Assembly: GCF_020193655.1 (NCBI RefSeq)
Contig: NZ_JADYVE010000004.1
Location: 372,001 to 436,000, forward strand
Length of the DNA: 64,000 nt
Direction of reading: 5' to 3'
Origin: Ensifer sp. IC3342
GTDB taxonomy: Bacteria > Pseudomonadota > Alphaproteobacteria > Rhizobiales > Rhizobiaceae
In this document: positions 31,634-40,362 of the stretch, one piece after another
Layout: each line of letters begins with the position of its first letter
How positions within the stretch are numbered: position 1 is the first letter of the stretch
The notes under the pieces: model-generated
The model's input: only the letters and a program-made list of their open reading frames with translations
Told to the model about the DNA's origin: nothing
Database searches by the model: none
Program-made: the position numbers and the translations under genes

Positions 31634-33105
31634 TGGCCGTTCTCCCGGCCGTGCACCTGCGTCAGCAGATGCGTCACAGAGGCGTCGATGATGTCGAGAA
31701 AGGGTTTTGGATAGAGCCCGACCCAAAGCACGAATACGGCGAGCGGCAGGATCGCCACCATCTCGCGGGCGTTCACGTCGCGGATCTTGAACCGGGCGCC
31801 GACGCTGGGCGGACCAAGAGCGACCCTCCGATACATGCCGAGCAGATAGGCGGCGCCCAGCGTTGCGCCCAGAACGGCGGCCGCGCCGACGGCAAGGTTG
31901 GCCGCAAACCCGCCCGACAGCACCAGCAACTCACCCACGAAGGAATTCGTTCCCGGCAGCGCCATCGACGACAGGGTGAAGAGCGCAAGAAACACGGTAT
32001 AGACCGGCGCCACCTTCATCAGCCCGCCATAATCGGCGATGCTGCGGGTATGGGTCCGCTCGTAGATCAGGCCGACGAAGAGGAACAGCGCCCCCGTCGT
32101 CACTCCATGATTGAACATCTGCAGGATGCCGCCCTCGAGCCCGCGGATATTCAGCGCGAAAATTCCCATCGTCACGAAGCCCATGTGGCTGATGCTGGAA
32201 TAGGCGACCAGCTTCTTCAGGTCATCCTGCGCGAGCGCAAGCAGCCCGCCATAGACGATGGCGAGCGCCGACAGCGCCAGCATCAGCGGCGAGAAATACA
32301 CCGATGCTTCCGGCAGCATCGGCAGCGAGAAGCGCAGGAATCCGTAGGCGCCCATCTTCAGGAGCACCCCGGCAAGGATGATGCTGCCCGCGGTCGGCGC
32401 CTGCACATGGGCGTCCGGCAGCCATGTGTGGACCGGGACCATCGGCACCTTGACGGCGAAGGCGATCAGGAAGGCGAAGAACAGCCAGGACTGGACCCCG
32501 AACGGCAAGTCCTGCGCCGTCAGAGCGAGGATGTCGAAGGTCTCGCCGCCGTGGAAATAGAGCGCGATGACACCGACCAGGAACAGAAGGCTGCCAGCCA
32601 GCGTGTAAAGGAAGAACTTGAACGCCGCATAGACCCGGCCCTCGCCGCCCCACACGCCGATGATCAGGTACATCGGGATCAGCATCGCCTCCCAGAAGAC
32701 GTAAAACAGGAAGAGGTCGAGGCTTGAGAACACCCCGAGCATCAGCGCCTGCATCGCAAGCAGGCTCGCCATGAACGCCTTGAGCTTGCGCTCGATCGCG
32801 ACCCACGAAGCGAGCACCGAGATCCAGCTCAACAGTGCGGTCAGGAACACGAAGAGCGCGCTGATCCCGTCGACGCCGAGCGCATAGGTGATCCCGAGCG
32901 CAGGTACCCACGGCACAGTCTCGGTGAACTGCATCTCGTGGGTCGTCGTGTCGAAGCCGGCCAGCAGCACGATCGAGAAGACGAGGTCGAGGACCGTGAC
33001 AACGAGCGCTGTCCACCGCACTGCGTCGTCGCTGCGGAGAAACATCAGAACCGCCGCCCCGGCGGCCGGCGTGAATATGATGAGGCTAAGCAGCGGGAAT
33101 CCCAT
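31630..33105 (-). CDS. nuoM: NADH-quinone oxidoreductase subunit M
   Basis: 491 aa antiporter-like subunit. TM5 Glu in YVFWEAMLIPMYLIIG, TM7 Lys in FAVKVPMVPVHTWLPDAHVQ, TM8 SISHMGFVTMGI and Lys/Glu pairs of TM12 (GTNSFVGELLVLSG) are in place. ATG at 33105 follows GTAGGGGG; the frame runs on upstream through nuoL without a real start. The ISHMGF and VHTWLPDAH runs are typical of NuoM, as against NuoL or MrpD. Confidence 0.95.
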   Translation of the reverse strand: MGFPLLSLIIFTPAAGAAVLMFLRSDDAVRWTALVVTVLDLVFSIVLLAGFDTTTHEMQFTETVPWVPALGITYALGVDGISALFVFLTALLSWISVLASWVAIERKLKAFMASLLAMQALMLGVFSSLDLFLFYVFWEAMLIPMYLIIGVWGGEGRVYAAFKFFLYTLAGSLLFLVGVIALYFHGGETFDILALTAQDLPFGVQSWLFFAFLIAFAVKVPMVPVHTWLPDAHVQAPTAGSIILAGVLLKMGAYGFLRFSLPMLPEASVYFSPLMLALSALAIVYGGLLALAQDDLKKLVAYSSISHMGFVTMGIFALNIRGLEGGILQMFNHGVTTGALFLFVGLIYERTHTRSIADYGGLMKVAPVYTVFLALFTLSSMALPGTNSFVGELLVLSGGFAANLAVGAAAVLGATLGAAYLLGMYRRVALGPPSVGARFKIRDVNAREMVAILPLAVFVLWVGLYPKPFLDIIDASVTHLLTQVHGRENGQ

Positions 33106-33113
33106 CGCGCCCC

Positions 33114-34889
33114 CTACCGCCACACCACGGCGAAAACGACGACGGCCGCGATGACACCGGCGATCATCGCCAGCGCGTAGTGCGTGACGACGCCGGTCTG
33201 CAGCCGCCTCAGCACCCCGCCGCCGGTAAGGATCGAGCGGGCAACACCATTTACGACACCATCCACACCATTTAGGTCGAGCCGCAGCCCGGCCCGCGCC
33301 GAACCGTGCAGGAAGGGCAGCACCGCAGTCTCCGACACGTCGCTCGCCGCCTTCTCGTAGCGCGCCAACGGTTTTTCGGCGAGCCACATGAAGCCGCGCG
33401 CGCCCTTGCGGTAGAACCAGTCGGTGTCGAGGCTGATCGTGTTCTCCGGATCGAGCGCCTTGAGGAAAATGACGAAGCCCAATGCTGTGAACATCAGGAT
33501 TCCGAGGCTCTCGGTGACATGGGCGCCGGTATAAGGCTCGAAGTCGACCGGATAAGGCAGAAGCGTATAAAGCGGTCCCGGAAACAGGCCAATCGCGATG
33601 CAGAGCGCCGCCGCCATACCCATCGCGACCAGCATGTTGCGGGGCGGCTCCCGCGCATCCAGCTTCCGGTCCGTGCCGAAGAACATGTAATAGGGCAGCT
33701 TGAGCCCGGTGTGCAGGAACGTCCCGGACGAAGCCATCGTCAGTGCCAGCATCACCAGCGCGCGGTGATCCTGGCCCGCGGCCGCCACCACCATCGACTT
33801 GGTCACGAAGCCCGAGAAGAAGGGAAATGCCGAGATCGCGAAGGCGCCGATCATGTAGAGCGCCACGGTCAGCGGCATGGTCCTGTAGAGCCCGCCAAGC
33901 TCGGTGAGCTTGCGCCGCCCGGTGACGTGGATCACCGCGCCGGCTCCCATGAACAGGAGCGCCTTGTAGAGGATATGGGCGAAGGCATGGCTGGTGGCTC
34001 CATTCACCGCCATCTCGGTACCGATGCCGACGCCCGCCACCATGTAGCCCACCTGGCTGACGATGTGATAGGCGAGCAGCCGGCGACAATCGTTTTCCAG
34101 GACCGCGTAGACGACGCCGTAAAGCGCCATTACCGTGCCGAGCCAGACCAGAATATCTGTCCCGGGAAAGGCTCGCGCCAGCACATAGACGGCGGTCTTG
34201 GTGGTAAACGCGCTCATGAACACCGCCCCGGTGACGGTTGCTTCCGGATAGGCGTCGGTGAGCCAGGCGTTGAGCGGCGGCACAGCGGCATTCAGAAGGA
34301 ACCCGGCAAGGATCAGATAGGCGCCGGCACCCATCCCCGCCTCCATTGGGCCCCCCTCAATCGGGCCGAAGAGTAGCGATCCGGTGGCGGCCCCATGGAG
34401 AAGGATGCCGCCGAGCAGGGCGACGCCGCCGGTGACGTGGACCATAAGGTAGCGGAATGCGGCGCGTGTCGCCTTGTCGCTGCCTTGAGCGAAAACCAGA
34501 TAGGCCGAGGCAAATGCCATGCCCTCCCAGAAGAGGTAGAGCGTCAGGTAGTCGCCGGCGAACACCACGCCGAGCGCGCTGCCGACGTAAACGAACGCCG
34601 CCACATGCTGGCCGGCGCGCGTGAGATGCAGCGCGTAGACCATGCCGACCAGTGCCATGATGGTGAAAACCGTGGCAAAGAGAATGCTCAGCTTATCGAC
34701 TTTGGCGATCAGGATTTCCTGCCCGATGAACATCGCCGCGCCGTAACTCCCGGGCTCAATGGTGAGCACGGCGAGGAATGCCAGGAGCGGAACCAGCACC
34801 AGATAGGCCTTGCGGATCGTCTCCTTCAGGAAGGGGATCGCCACGGCGCCAAGAATGAACAGGAGAGCGGGATGGACAAAGTCAGTCAT
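33114..34889 (-). CDS. nuoL: NuoL-like/MrpD-like antiporter subunit with C-terminal lateral-helix tail
   Basis: 591 aa. The core (about 14 helices) looks more like the MrpD/Na+:H+ antiporter branch than standard NuoL (LYLFWEGMAFASAYLVFAQG, LTDAYPEATVTGAVFMSAFT). After the core, residues about 470-591 form a charged, probably amphipathic stretch and a last hydrophobic helix (VTHYALAMIAGVIAAVVVF), the plan of the NuoL lateral helix plus TM16. The TM7 Lys found in NuoM and NuoN (FAVKVPMVP, FKVGAVP) is replaced here by Asn (LLNAAVPPLNAWLTD), while a Lys farther along (TTKTAVYVL) is kept. Overlaps the small gene upstream by 8 bases. It is the distal-end candidate of the membrane arm. Confidence 0.85.
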   Translation of the reverse strand: MTDFVHPALLFILGAVAIPFLKETIRKAYLVLVPLLAFLAVLTIEPGSYGAAMFIGQEILIAKVDKLSILFATVFTIMALVGMVYALHLTRAGQHVAAFVYVGSALGVVFAGDYLTLYLFWEGMAFASAYLVFAQGSDKATRAAFRYLMVHVTGGVALLGGILLHGAATGSLLFGPIEGGPMEAGMGAGAYLILAGFLLNAAVPPLNAWLTDAYPEATVTGAVFMSAFTTKTAVYVLARAFPGTDILVWLGTVMALYGVVYAVLENDCRRLLAYHIVSQVGYMVAGVGIGTEMAVNGATSHAFAHILYKALLFMGAGAVIHVTGRRKLTELGGLYRTMPLTVALYMIGAFAISAFPFFSGFVTKSMVVAAAGQDHRALVMLALTMASSGTFLHTGLKLPYYMFFGTDRKLDAREPPRNMLVAMGMAAALCIAIGLFPGPLYTLLPYPVDFEPYTGAHVTESLGILMFTALGFVIFLKALDPENTISLDTDWFYRKGARGFMWLAEKPLARYEKAASDVSETAVLPFLHGSARAGLRLDLNGVDGVVNGVARSILTGGGVLRRLQTGVVTHYALAMIAGVIAAVVVFAVVWR

Positions 34890-35136
34890 AATAGTCCTCG
34901 CGCCGCATGAGCCCGCCCTGATGGCCGAGAAACTTGGAAACGAAAATCAAAATCACGCAGGAAGCGAAGCCGTAGACTGCCGACCAGCCAGGCAGCCGCT
35001 CCCATAGATATTCTGCATGTTCGCGAGGGACCAGAAAATCGGCGACGACGATCAGAACGAGCACGAGATAGAACAGCCGGCGGCGCCGTATTGCATGGGC
35101 CTCGTCGCCAAAGAAATCGACGATGCGCGCGATCAT
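34882..35136 (-). CDS. Small two-helix membrane protein in the nuo cluster
   Basis: 84 aa, MIARIVDFFGDEAHAIRRRR then a helix (LFYLVLVLIVVADFLVP), a short loop, and a second helix (VYGFASCVILIFVSKFLG), ending in RREDYYD. It overlaps its neighbours on both sides (4 and 8 bases), so it is clearly translated with them. Not one of the 14 standard complex I subunits. Its place between the two MrpD-like genes suggests an accessory or adaptor subunit of the membrane arm (inference). Easily missed because it shares its frame with a longer antisense-like frame. Confidence 0.85.
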   Translation of the reverse strand: MIARIVDFFGDEAHAIRRRRLFYLVLVLIVVADFLVPREHAEYLWERLPGWSAVYGFASCVILIFVSKFLGHQGGLMRREDYYD

Positions 35137-36596
35137 CTGACCACTCCTTCCGCCAGAGCGAGGAAATAGCCGGGGAAGACTCCCATTAGCACCGACAGGA
35201 TGGCGGTCGCGACCAGCGGGATCGTCACCAGCGGAATCTCGCGAACGGCCGCCGGGCTCTCCTGTGCCTCCGCGCCGAAAAAGGCGACATAGCTGACCGG
35301 CAGGAAATAGGCGGCGTTCAGCACCGAGCTCGCCAGGAGAACGATCAGGAACGCAATTTCCCCTGCCTGCACCGAACCCAGCGTCAGATACCACTTGCTG
35401 ACGAAACCCGCGGTCGGGGGCACTCCGATCATGCTGAGCGAGGCGACGAAGAACGCCCCCATCGTCCAGGGCAGCCTGCGGCCGATGCCGGCCATGTCGC
35501 TGATGTTGCGCTTGCCGGACGCGCAATAGATCGACCCGGCGCAAAAGAAGAGCGTGATCTTGGAGAAGGCGTGCGCCGCGATATGGATGATCCCGCCGAC
35601 CATCGCGACCGGCGACAAGAGAACCGCGCCCAGCACCACGTAGGAGAGCTGGCTGACCGTCGAATAGGCGAGCCGCGCCTTCAGATCGTCCCGCGTCAGC
35701 GCGTAGACCGACGCCATCAGGATCGTGAACGAAACCAGATAGGCCGTGGCGATACCCAGCCCCAATCCGCCCACCAGCCCCGCGCCGAAGACATGGAACA
35801 CCACCCTCAGTACACAGAAGACGCCCATCTTGACTACGGCCACTGCATGCAGCAGCGCGCTGACCGGTGTCGGCGCCACCATCGCGGCGGGCAGCCAGGC
35901 GTGCATTGGCATCACCGCGGCCTTGGCGAAGCCGAAGAGATAGCAGAAATAGACGACAGTCAGCAGCGCTGCGGAGGCGTTGGCGCCCGCGAGCAGCCCC
36001 CCGGGCACGAAGTCGAGCGACCCCGCAATGGCATAGGTCAGCGCCAGCGCGGCAAGAAGCACGCTTTTCGATGCGCCCATCAGATAAACGAGATATTTGC
36101 GGCTGCCCTTCCATCCCTCTTCGTCCTCGTGATGGTAGACGAGCGGATAGGTGACGAGGCTCAACACCTCGTAGAAGATCACCAGCGTGAAGAGATTGGC
36201 GGCAAAGGCGCCCCCGACAGCCGCCGCGAGGCTCGTCGCGAAGCAGGCGAAGAATCGGGTCTGCGCGTGCTCGTGCAGGTGCCGCATATAGCCGATCGAA
36301 TAGACCGCAGCCACGATCCACAGCAGCGACGAGACGGTGGCAAAGACCATGCCGAGCGCATCGACCCGGAAAGCGAAGTCGATGCCCGGCAGGATCTCGA
36401 AGAGGCGCAGCTCAACGGTTCCGCCGGCCAGCACCGTGGGCGCCATCGAGGCGACGATTGCGAACATGGCAATCGCGGCCAGTGGCGAGACGTGATCGCG
36501 GAGTTTTTCGCGCTTGTTCAACAGGAGAACTGAAAGGGCCGCCAGCCCGGCAATGGCGACGGCAAGCAGCGGCCGGATCGAGATCACCGGTTCCAA
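35133..36596 (-). CDS. MrpD-like extra antiporter subunit of complex I cluster
   Basis: 487 aa, about 14 helices, a fourth NuoL/M/N-type protein in this cluster. TM5 Glu in FYEVLSLVTYPLVYHH, TM7 Lys in FGFAKAAVMPMHAWLPAAMV, a second Lys in VVKMGVFCVLRV, TM8 His/Lys in HIAAHAFSKITLFFCAG and TM12 Lys in GFVSKWYLTLG are all present, so it looks proton-competent. No lateral helix. Starts with TTG, supported by AAGGA 7 bases upstream inside the end of nuoK. It occupies the slot right after nuoK where nuoL normally is. Confidence 0.88.
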   Translation of the reverse strand: MEPVISIRPLLAVAIAGLAALSVLLLNKREKLRDHVSPLAAIAMFAIVASMAPTVLAGGTVELRLFEILPGIDFAFRVDALGMVFATVSSLLWIVAAVYSIGYMRHLHEHAQTRFFACFATSLAAAVGGAFAANLFTLVIFYEVLSLVTYPLVYHHEDEEGWKGSRKYLVYLMGASKSVLLAALALTYAIAGSLDFVPGGLLAGANASAALLTVVYFCYLFGFAKAAVMPMHAWLPAAMVAPTPVSALLHAVAVVKMGVFCVLRVVFHVFGAGLVGGLGLGIATAYLVSFTILMASVYALTRDDLKARLAYSTVSQLSYVVLGAVLLSPVAMVGGIIHIAAHAFSKITLFFCAGSIYCASGKRNISDMAGIGRRLPWTMGAFFVASLSMIGVPPTAGFVSKWYLTLGSVQAGEIAFLIVLLASSVLNAAYFLPVSYVAFFGAEAQESPAAVREIPLVTIPLVATAILSVLMGVFPGYFLALAEGVVR

Positions 36597-36600
36597 GCCG

Positions 36601-36903
36601 CTATCCTTTCATCACGGTCACGTCGTCGACCTTGAGAGTGGCCTTGTTCCTCACGAGGGCGACCAGGATGCCAAGGGCGACGGCTACCTCCGCAGCGGTG
36701 GTTGCGATGACGAAGATCGCGAAGATCTGTCCGCGGAAATCAGCGTAGTAACGCCCGAAAGCGATGAAATTGATGTTGACCGAGTTCAGCAACAACTCCA
36801 GCGACATCAGCACGACCAGAATATTGCGCCTGAGCAGCACGCCCGCCGCCCCGATCACGAACAGGACCACTCCCAGCAAAATGTACCATGAGAGCGGAAC
36901 CAT
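36601..36903 (-). CDS. nuoK: NADH-quinone oxidoreductase subunit K
   Basis: 100 aa, three helices; the two buried Glu residues of the MrpC-like fold are visible in [15 protein letters not shown] and [14 protein letters not shown]. Start overlaps the nuoJ stop by 1 base. Followed 4 bases later by the TTG start of the MrpD-like gene. Confidence 0.96.
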   Translation of the reverse strand: MVPLSWYILLGVVLFVIGAAGVLLRRNILVVLMSLELLLNSVNINFIAFGRYYADFRGQIFAIFVIATTAAEVAVALGILVALVRNKATLKVDDVTVMKG

Positions 36904-37403
36904 CAGCCCGGCTCCTTCCGCGCCAGTACGATCGCGCCGACCAGGGCGGCGAGCAAGATGACGGAGGCGACTTCGAACGGCAGGAGATAATCGGCGAAAA
37001 GTGCGGTACTGAGCTCTCTGATCTCATCGCCGCCACGGATGGCGGCGGGTTCCGTGGCCGAAAAGCGGTCGCTCCAGAGCACCAGCACAAGCATCTCGAC
37101 ACCGAGCAGGACGAGCAGCACCAGCGCCGGCAAGTTGCCGCCCGGCAAGAACCGCTGCAGGACCGCTTCGCGCACGTCGATCATCATGATCACAAAGAGG
37201 AACAGGACCATGATCGCGCCGACATAGACGAAGATCTGGATGACCGCGAGCAATGGCGCTCCGAGCAGGACGAAGATCGCCGAGACCTGCAGGAAACACG
37301 CCATCAGTGCCAATGCGCTATGAACAGGATTGCGCGCCAGGACCACAGTCAGGGCCGTGATCACGGACACCGCAGCGAACAGAAGAAAGAACCCCTGATC
37401 CAT
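36903..37403 (-). CDS. nuoJ: NADH-quinone oxidoreductase subunit J
   Basis: 166 aa, five helices. NuoJ hallmarks: [20 protein letters not shown] and the conserved [20 protein letters not shown] helix with its pi-bulge region. First gene of the J-K-(MrpD-like)-small-NuoL-M-N unit. A minus-strand promoter candidate lies about 100 bp upstream. Confidence 0.95.
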   Translation of the reverse strand: MDQGFFLLFAAVSVITALTVVLARNPVHSALALMACFLQVSAIFVLLGAPLLAVIQIFVYVGAIMVLFLFVIMMIDVREAVLQRFLPGGNLPALVLLVLLGVEMLVLVLWSDRFSATEPAAIRGGDEIRELSTALFADYLLPFEVASVILLAALVGAIVLARKEPG

Positions 37404-37874
37404 CGACGCCGACCCCTCCCACGCGAACTGTCACTCGGCGCGAGGCGGCCGGACTGCGATAGCTCCGCACTTCGGGTGCATTCACAAATTGTGCCCTAGT
37501 ATCGGATTTTTCACAAGATTATTGACATCGGCCGAGCAAAACCACCGCATTGCGGACGCGTCGTAAGCACTCTCCGCGACCGGGCGCTGCGATCCGACGG
37601 AGCATACCTTCTTTCAAATGCGGCGTCCGGATGCCGGATAGAACCGGTCGACAGGCGGCCCGCAATTTCTGCCATAGAGCTCCAATAGAGTGCTCTTGTA
37701 CCCGCCAGCGGCGCAACAGTTGTCATTCTCAGCACCTGTCGTTGGCAACCTCTTGCCCGGCCAATGCGTTTTGCGCAACAAGCAGGGCGATCCGAACCGA
37801 AGTAAGATGTCGGGAGGGTCGCGTCGCGCGCTACATGGCGGCGTTGGCGCAGTCGTTTGGAAAAGAGTTCACGC
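37404..37874. promoter_or_regulatory. Divergent region between nuoJ and PBP gene
   Basis: 471 bp with no gene that I can support; frames inside it have poor amino-acid composition and no ribosome sites. On the minus strand TTGTGA (reverse of 37511-37516), a 17-base gap and CACAAT (reverse of 37488-37493) make a possible nuoJ promoter. On the plus strand TTGACA at 37522-37527 has only a weak -10 (CCGCAT). Confidence 0.4.
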
Positions 37875-40139
37875 ATGGCGGACAACAACGCCGCTCCGGG
37901 TGGAGGCGCGGAAAACAAGGGGCCAGAATCATCCGGGCCCAGCGTTGAAAGGGCAGAAAGCCCCGAGGACGCTGCATTTGCGCGTACGGGCAGCGCGCTT
38001 GCAGAAATCGGCCGGGCGTTACTGAGACTTGGACAGGCAGTGCGTCACGATGCGGTTGGAGCGACCTCCCAACTCGCTGAAAAGCTTGATGGGCTGCGCC
38101 AGCAGCGCCAAGGGATGGAGGTCTCGGACATAAGGCAAAGGGTTGCCGGGTTGGCTGGATCCATTTGGACCGGCCTCCGGCGCCGGCGTTCGAGAAACCT
38201 GCCTGCTGGCCCAGGGAGTGCAGGCAGCGGGCGCGCCATCCTCGCGCGGAGTGCGGCCATTGCGGGCGCGATATTGCTTGTCTCGCTGATCGCTCTTTTC
38301 TCGTGGGCGTTGAAGGACGTGCCGTGGGAGGAGATTGCTGATGGCTCCCTGAAGCCGGTGGTGGTGCTCGAAACGGCTGCCGGCAAGCCGCTGGTGACCC
38401 AGGGACCGCTTCAGGGCCCCTACGCGGCGCGAGCAGATTTCCCGCCGCATCTCATCGATGCGGTGCTTACCAGGGAGGACCGGCGTTTCTATGACCACTT
38501 CGGTATCGATCTGAGGGGCATCCTTCGCGCGCTTTACACGAATGTCGGTGCAGGCGAAGTCGTGCAAGGCGGCAGCACGATCACACAGCAACTGGTCAAG
38601 ATCCTCTATCTCGAGCGAGACCGCACCTGGAAGCGAAAGATCCAGGAAGCAGTCATCGCCTTTTGGCTGGAGAGCAAGCTTGGCAAGGACGAGATCCTCA
38701 CACGATATCTGAACAACATCTATCTTGGTGCCGGCGCAACCGGCGTCCCGGCGGCTGCCCGTATTTACTTCGACAAGGACGTGCACGAACTCAATGTGAG
38801 TGAAGCGGCGATGCTTGCGGGCATTATCCGTGCGCCCTCGCAGCTCAATCCCATAAGCAATCCGGACGGCGCGCGCCGGCAGGCGGAACTCGTGCTCGAT
38901 GCCATGATCAAGGGCGGCAAGGTTACCGCTGAGCAGGCAAAGACCGCCACCGCGGAACTTCGTCCGGTAAAGCCGGCAACTCGGTCAGGCAGTTGGTTTG
39001 CCGACTGGGTGATGCAGGAGGCGCGCGAGCTTGCGGGCCCTTACCGGGGCACGATCAAGGTCAGGACGATGATGGTGCCGCGGCTGCAAGCGATCGCCGA
39101 AAAGGTGATTGCCGAAGCGCTTGAGCAGGAAGGCACAGAAGCGGGCGCGCAACAGGCCGCCTTGGTGGCAATGACGCCGGAGGGCGCTGTGGTCGCCATG
39201 GTCGGCGGGCGTGATTACGCGAAAAGCACGTTTAACCGCGCAGTTTCGGCGATGCGCCAACCGGGCTCTGCCTTCAAGCTCTTTGTCTATTATGCCGCAT
39301 TGAAGGCCGGCCTCACTCCCTTCGACTGGGTTGAAGATGCGCCGATGGAGATCGACGGCTGGTCTCCAGGAAACTACGATGGCGGCTATCGCGGGCCAGT
39401 CAGTATAGCACAGGCGTTCGCGGAATCGCTGAACGCCGCGACGGTGGCTCTGGCGATGGAGGTTGGCATCGACAAGGTTATCGCCGCCGCTCACGAATTG
39501 GGGATCGATGCCAACCTTTCCGAAACGCCGAGCCTCGCCCTCGGCTCATCGGAGGTGAACCTGCTTGATCTTACCGGTGCCTACGCCTCGGTTCGGGCGG
39601 GGGCGGCCCCAGTCGAGCCATGGGGCATCGTATCCTTCCGAGCCGATGGCGAGCCGCGCGCGTTCCGCTTGGGCGCCCCGAAGCAACCCAGCACCGATCT
39701 TCGCCAATACCAGCCAGATCTCGTTGATTTGCTGCGGTTGGTCGTCGAACGAGGAACTGGCCGGGAGGCTGATCTTGGGACGTTTGCAGCGGGCAAGACG
39801 GGCACCAGCCAGAACCATCGCGATGCCTGGTTCATCGGTTTCAACGAGCGGCTGGTCGTTGGCGTTTGGGTCGGGAATGACGACGAGGCGCCGATGAACG
39901 AGGTAACAGGGGGCAAGCTGCCGGCGCGGATCTGGCGCAACTTCATGACGGCGGCGTTGGCCAAGGGTGGCGAAAGCCCGCCCAGCGAGTCCGACGCGAC
40001 GATGACCAGTTCCGCAGGTGACGGCGGCGCGCCTGCTTCCTGCAATGTTCACGCCTGCGCGCGCGCCTATCGTTCGTTCCGGGCCAACGACTGCACGTTT
40101 CAGCCGTACGCGGGGCCTCGTCGGCTTTGCGAAAAATAA
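37875..40139 (+). CDS. Class A penicillin-binding protein (PBP1A-like) with BA14K-like tail
   Basis: 754 aa bifunctional peptidoglycan synthase. Cytoplasmic Ala/Arg-rich N terminus of about 120 residues, one helix (AIAGAILLVSLIALFSWAL), GT51 glycosyltransferase with the catalytic Glu in LTREDRRFYDHFGIDLRG and GGSTITQQLVKILYL, then a transpeptidase with SxxK (SAMRQPGSAFKLF), SxN (SLNAAT) and KTG (AGKTGTSQNHRDAWF). After the transpeptidase a tail with four Cys (CNVHACARAYRSFRANDC, then QPYAGPRRLC) resembles the BA14K motif found in many rhizobial and Brucella periplasmic proteins. ATG 37875 has GGAAAAGAG upstream. Confidence 0.92.
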   Translation: MADNNAAPGGGAENKGPESSGPSVERAESPEDAAFARTGSALAEIGRALLRLGQAVRHDAVGATSQLAEKLDGLRQQRQGMEVSDIRQRVAGLAGSIWTGLRRRRSRNLPAGPGSAGSGRAILARSAAIAGAILLVSLIALFSWALKDVPWEEIADGSLKPVVVLETAAGKPLVTQGPLQGPYAARADFPPHLIDAVLTREDRRFYDHFGIDLRGILRALYTNVGAGEVVQGGSTITQQLVKILYLERDRTWKRKIQEAVIAFWLESKLGKDEILTRYLNNIYLGAGATGVPAAARIYFDKDVHELNVSEAAMLAGIIRAPSQLNPISNPDGARRQAELVLDAMIKGGKVTAEQAKTATAELRPVKPATRSGSWFADWVMQEARELAGPYRGTIKVRTMMVPRLQAIAEKVIAEALEQEGTEAGAQQAALVAMTPEGAVVAMVGGRDYAKSTFNRAVSAMRQPGSAFKLFVYYAALKAGLTPFDWVEDAPMEIDGWSPGNYDGGYRGPVSIAQAFAESLNAATVALAMEVGIDKVIAAAHELGIDANLSETPSLALGSSEVNLLDLTGAYASVRAGAAPVEPWGIVSFRADGEPRAFRLGAPKQPSTDLRQYQPDLVDLLRLVVERGTGREADLGTFAAGKTGTSQNHRDAWFIGFNERLVVGVWVGNDDEAPMNEVTGGKLPARIWRNFMTAALAKGGESPPSESDATMTSSAGDGGAPASCNVHACARAYRSFRANDCTFQPYAGPRRLCEK

Positions 40140-40204
40140 CCCCCGTCCCCCAACTCGCGATCGGCGGGGGAAGAATGTGTAAGGCTTCCCGTCCGGAAAC
40201 GCGT

Positions 40205-40260
40205 CATTTCAAAGAGTTAAATCATTTCACTCTTTCAATGAAACGATGAAATGATCTAAG
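40205..40260. repeat. ATCATTTCA palindromic repeat, copy A
   Basis: ATCATTTCA (40221-40229) pairs with TGAAATGAT (40247-40255), preceded by AAAGAGTTAA and followed by CTAAG. Same family as 40704-40753 and 54532-54636. It lies about 65 bp past the PBP stop and could serve as its transcript end. Confidence 0.75.
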
Positions 40261-40362
40261 GCGCGTCGCATTCAATGGGAGCCAAGCGACGCGCTCCAAG
40301 TCTTTGCTTGCATGCATGTCGTTGTCCCGAAACCGCTGCACACTTTCGGGCGACATGCGCTA
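40261..40362. repeat. RIME1-like repeat, second full copy (102 bp)
   Basis: Two palindromes: GCGCGTCGC / GCGACGCGC (40261-40269 and 40286-40294) and GCATGTCG / CGACATGC (40314-40321 and 40351-40358). The inner stem reads CCCGAAA/TTTCGGG where the copy at 28.6 kb has CCCAAA/TTTGGG, a compensated change that keeps the pairing. The CTA at 40360-40362 is the TAG stop of the small gene to its right. Confidence 0.85.

Noticed and set aside
34882..36321. 479-codon minus-strand frame through the MrpD-like gene
   Set aside because: Only its last 84 codons are a real gene (34882-35136); the upstream part is another frame of the MrpD-like gene with implausible composition.
37511..37918. 135-codon minus-strand frame between nuoJ and the PBP gene
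   Set aside because: No ribosome site, Arg/Ser/Pro-rich product, and it runs into the PBP start on the other strand.
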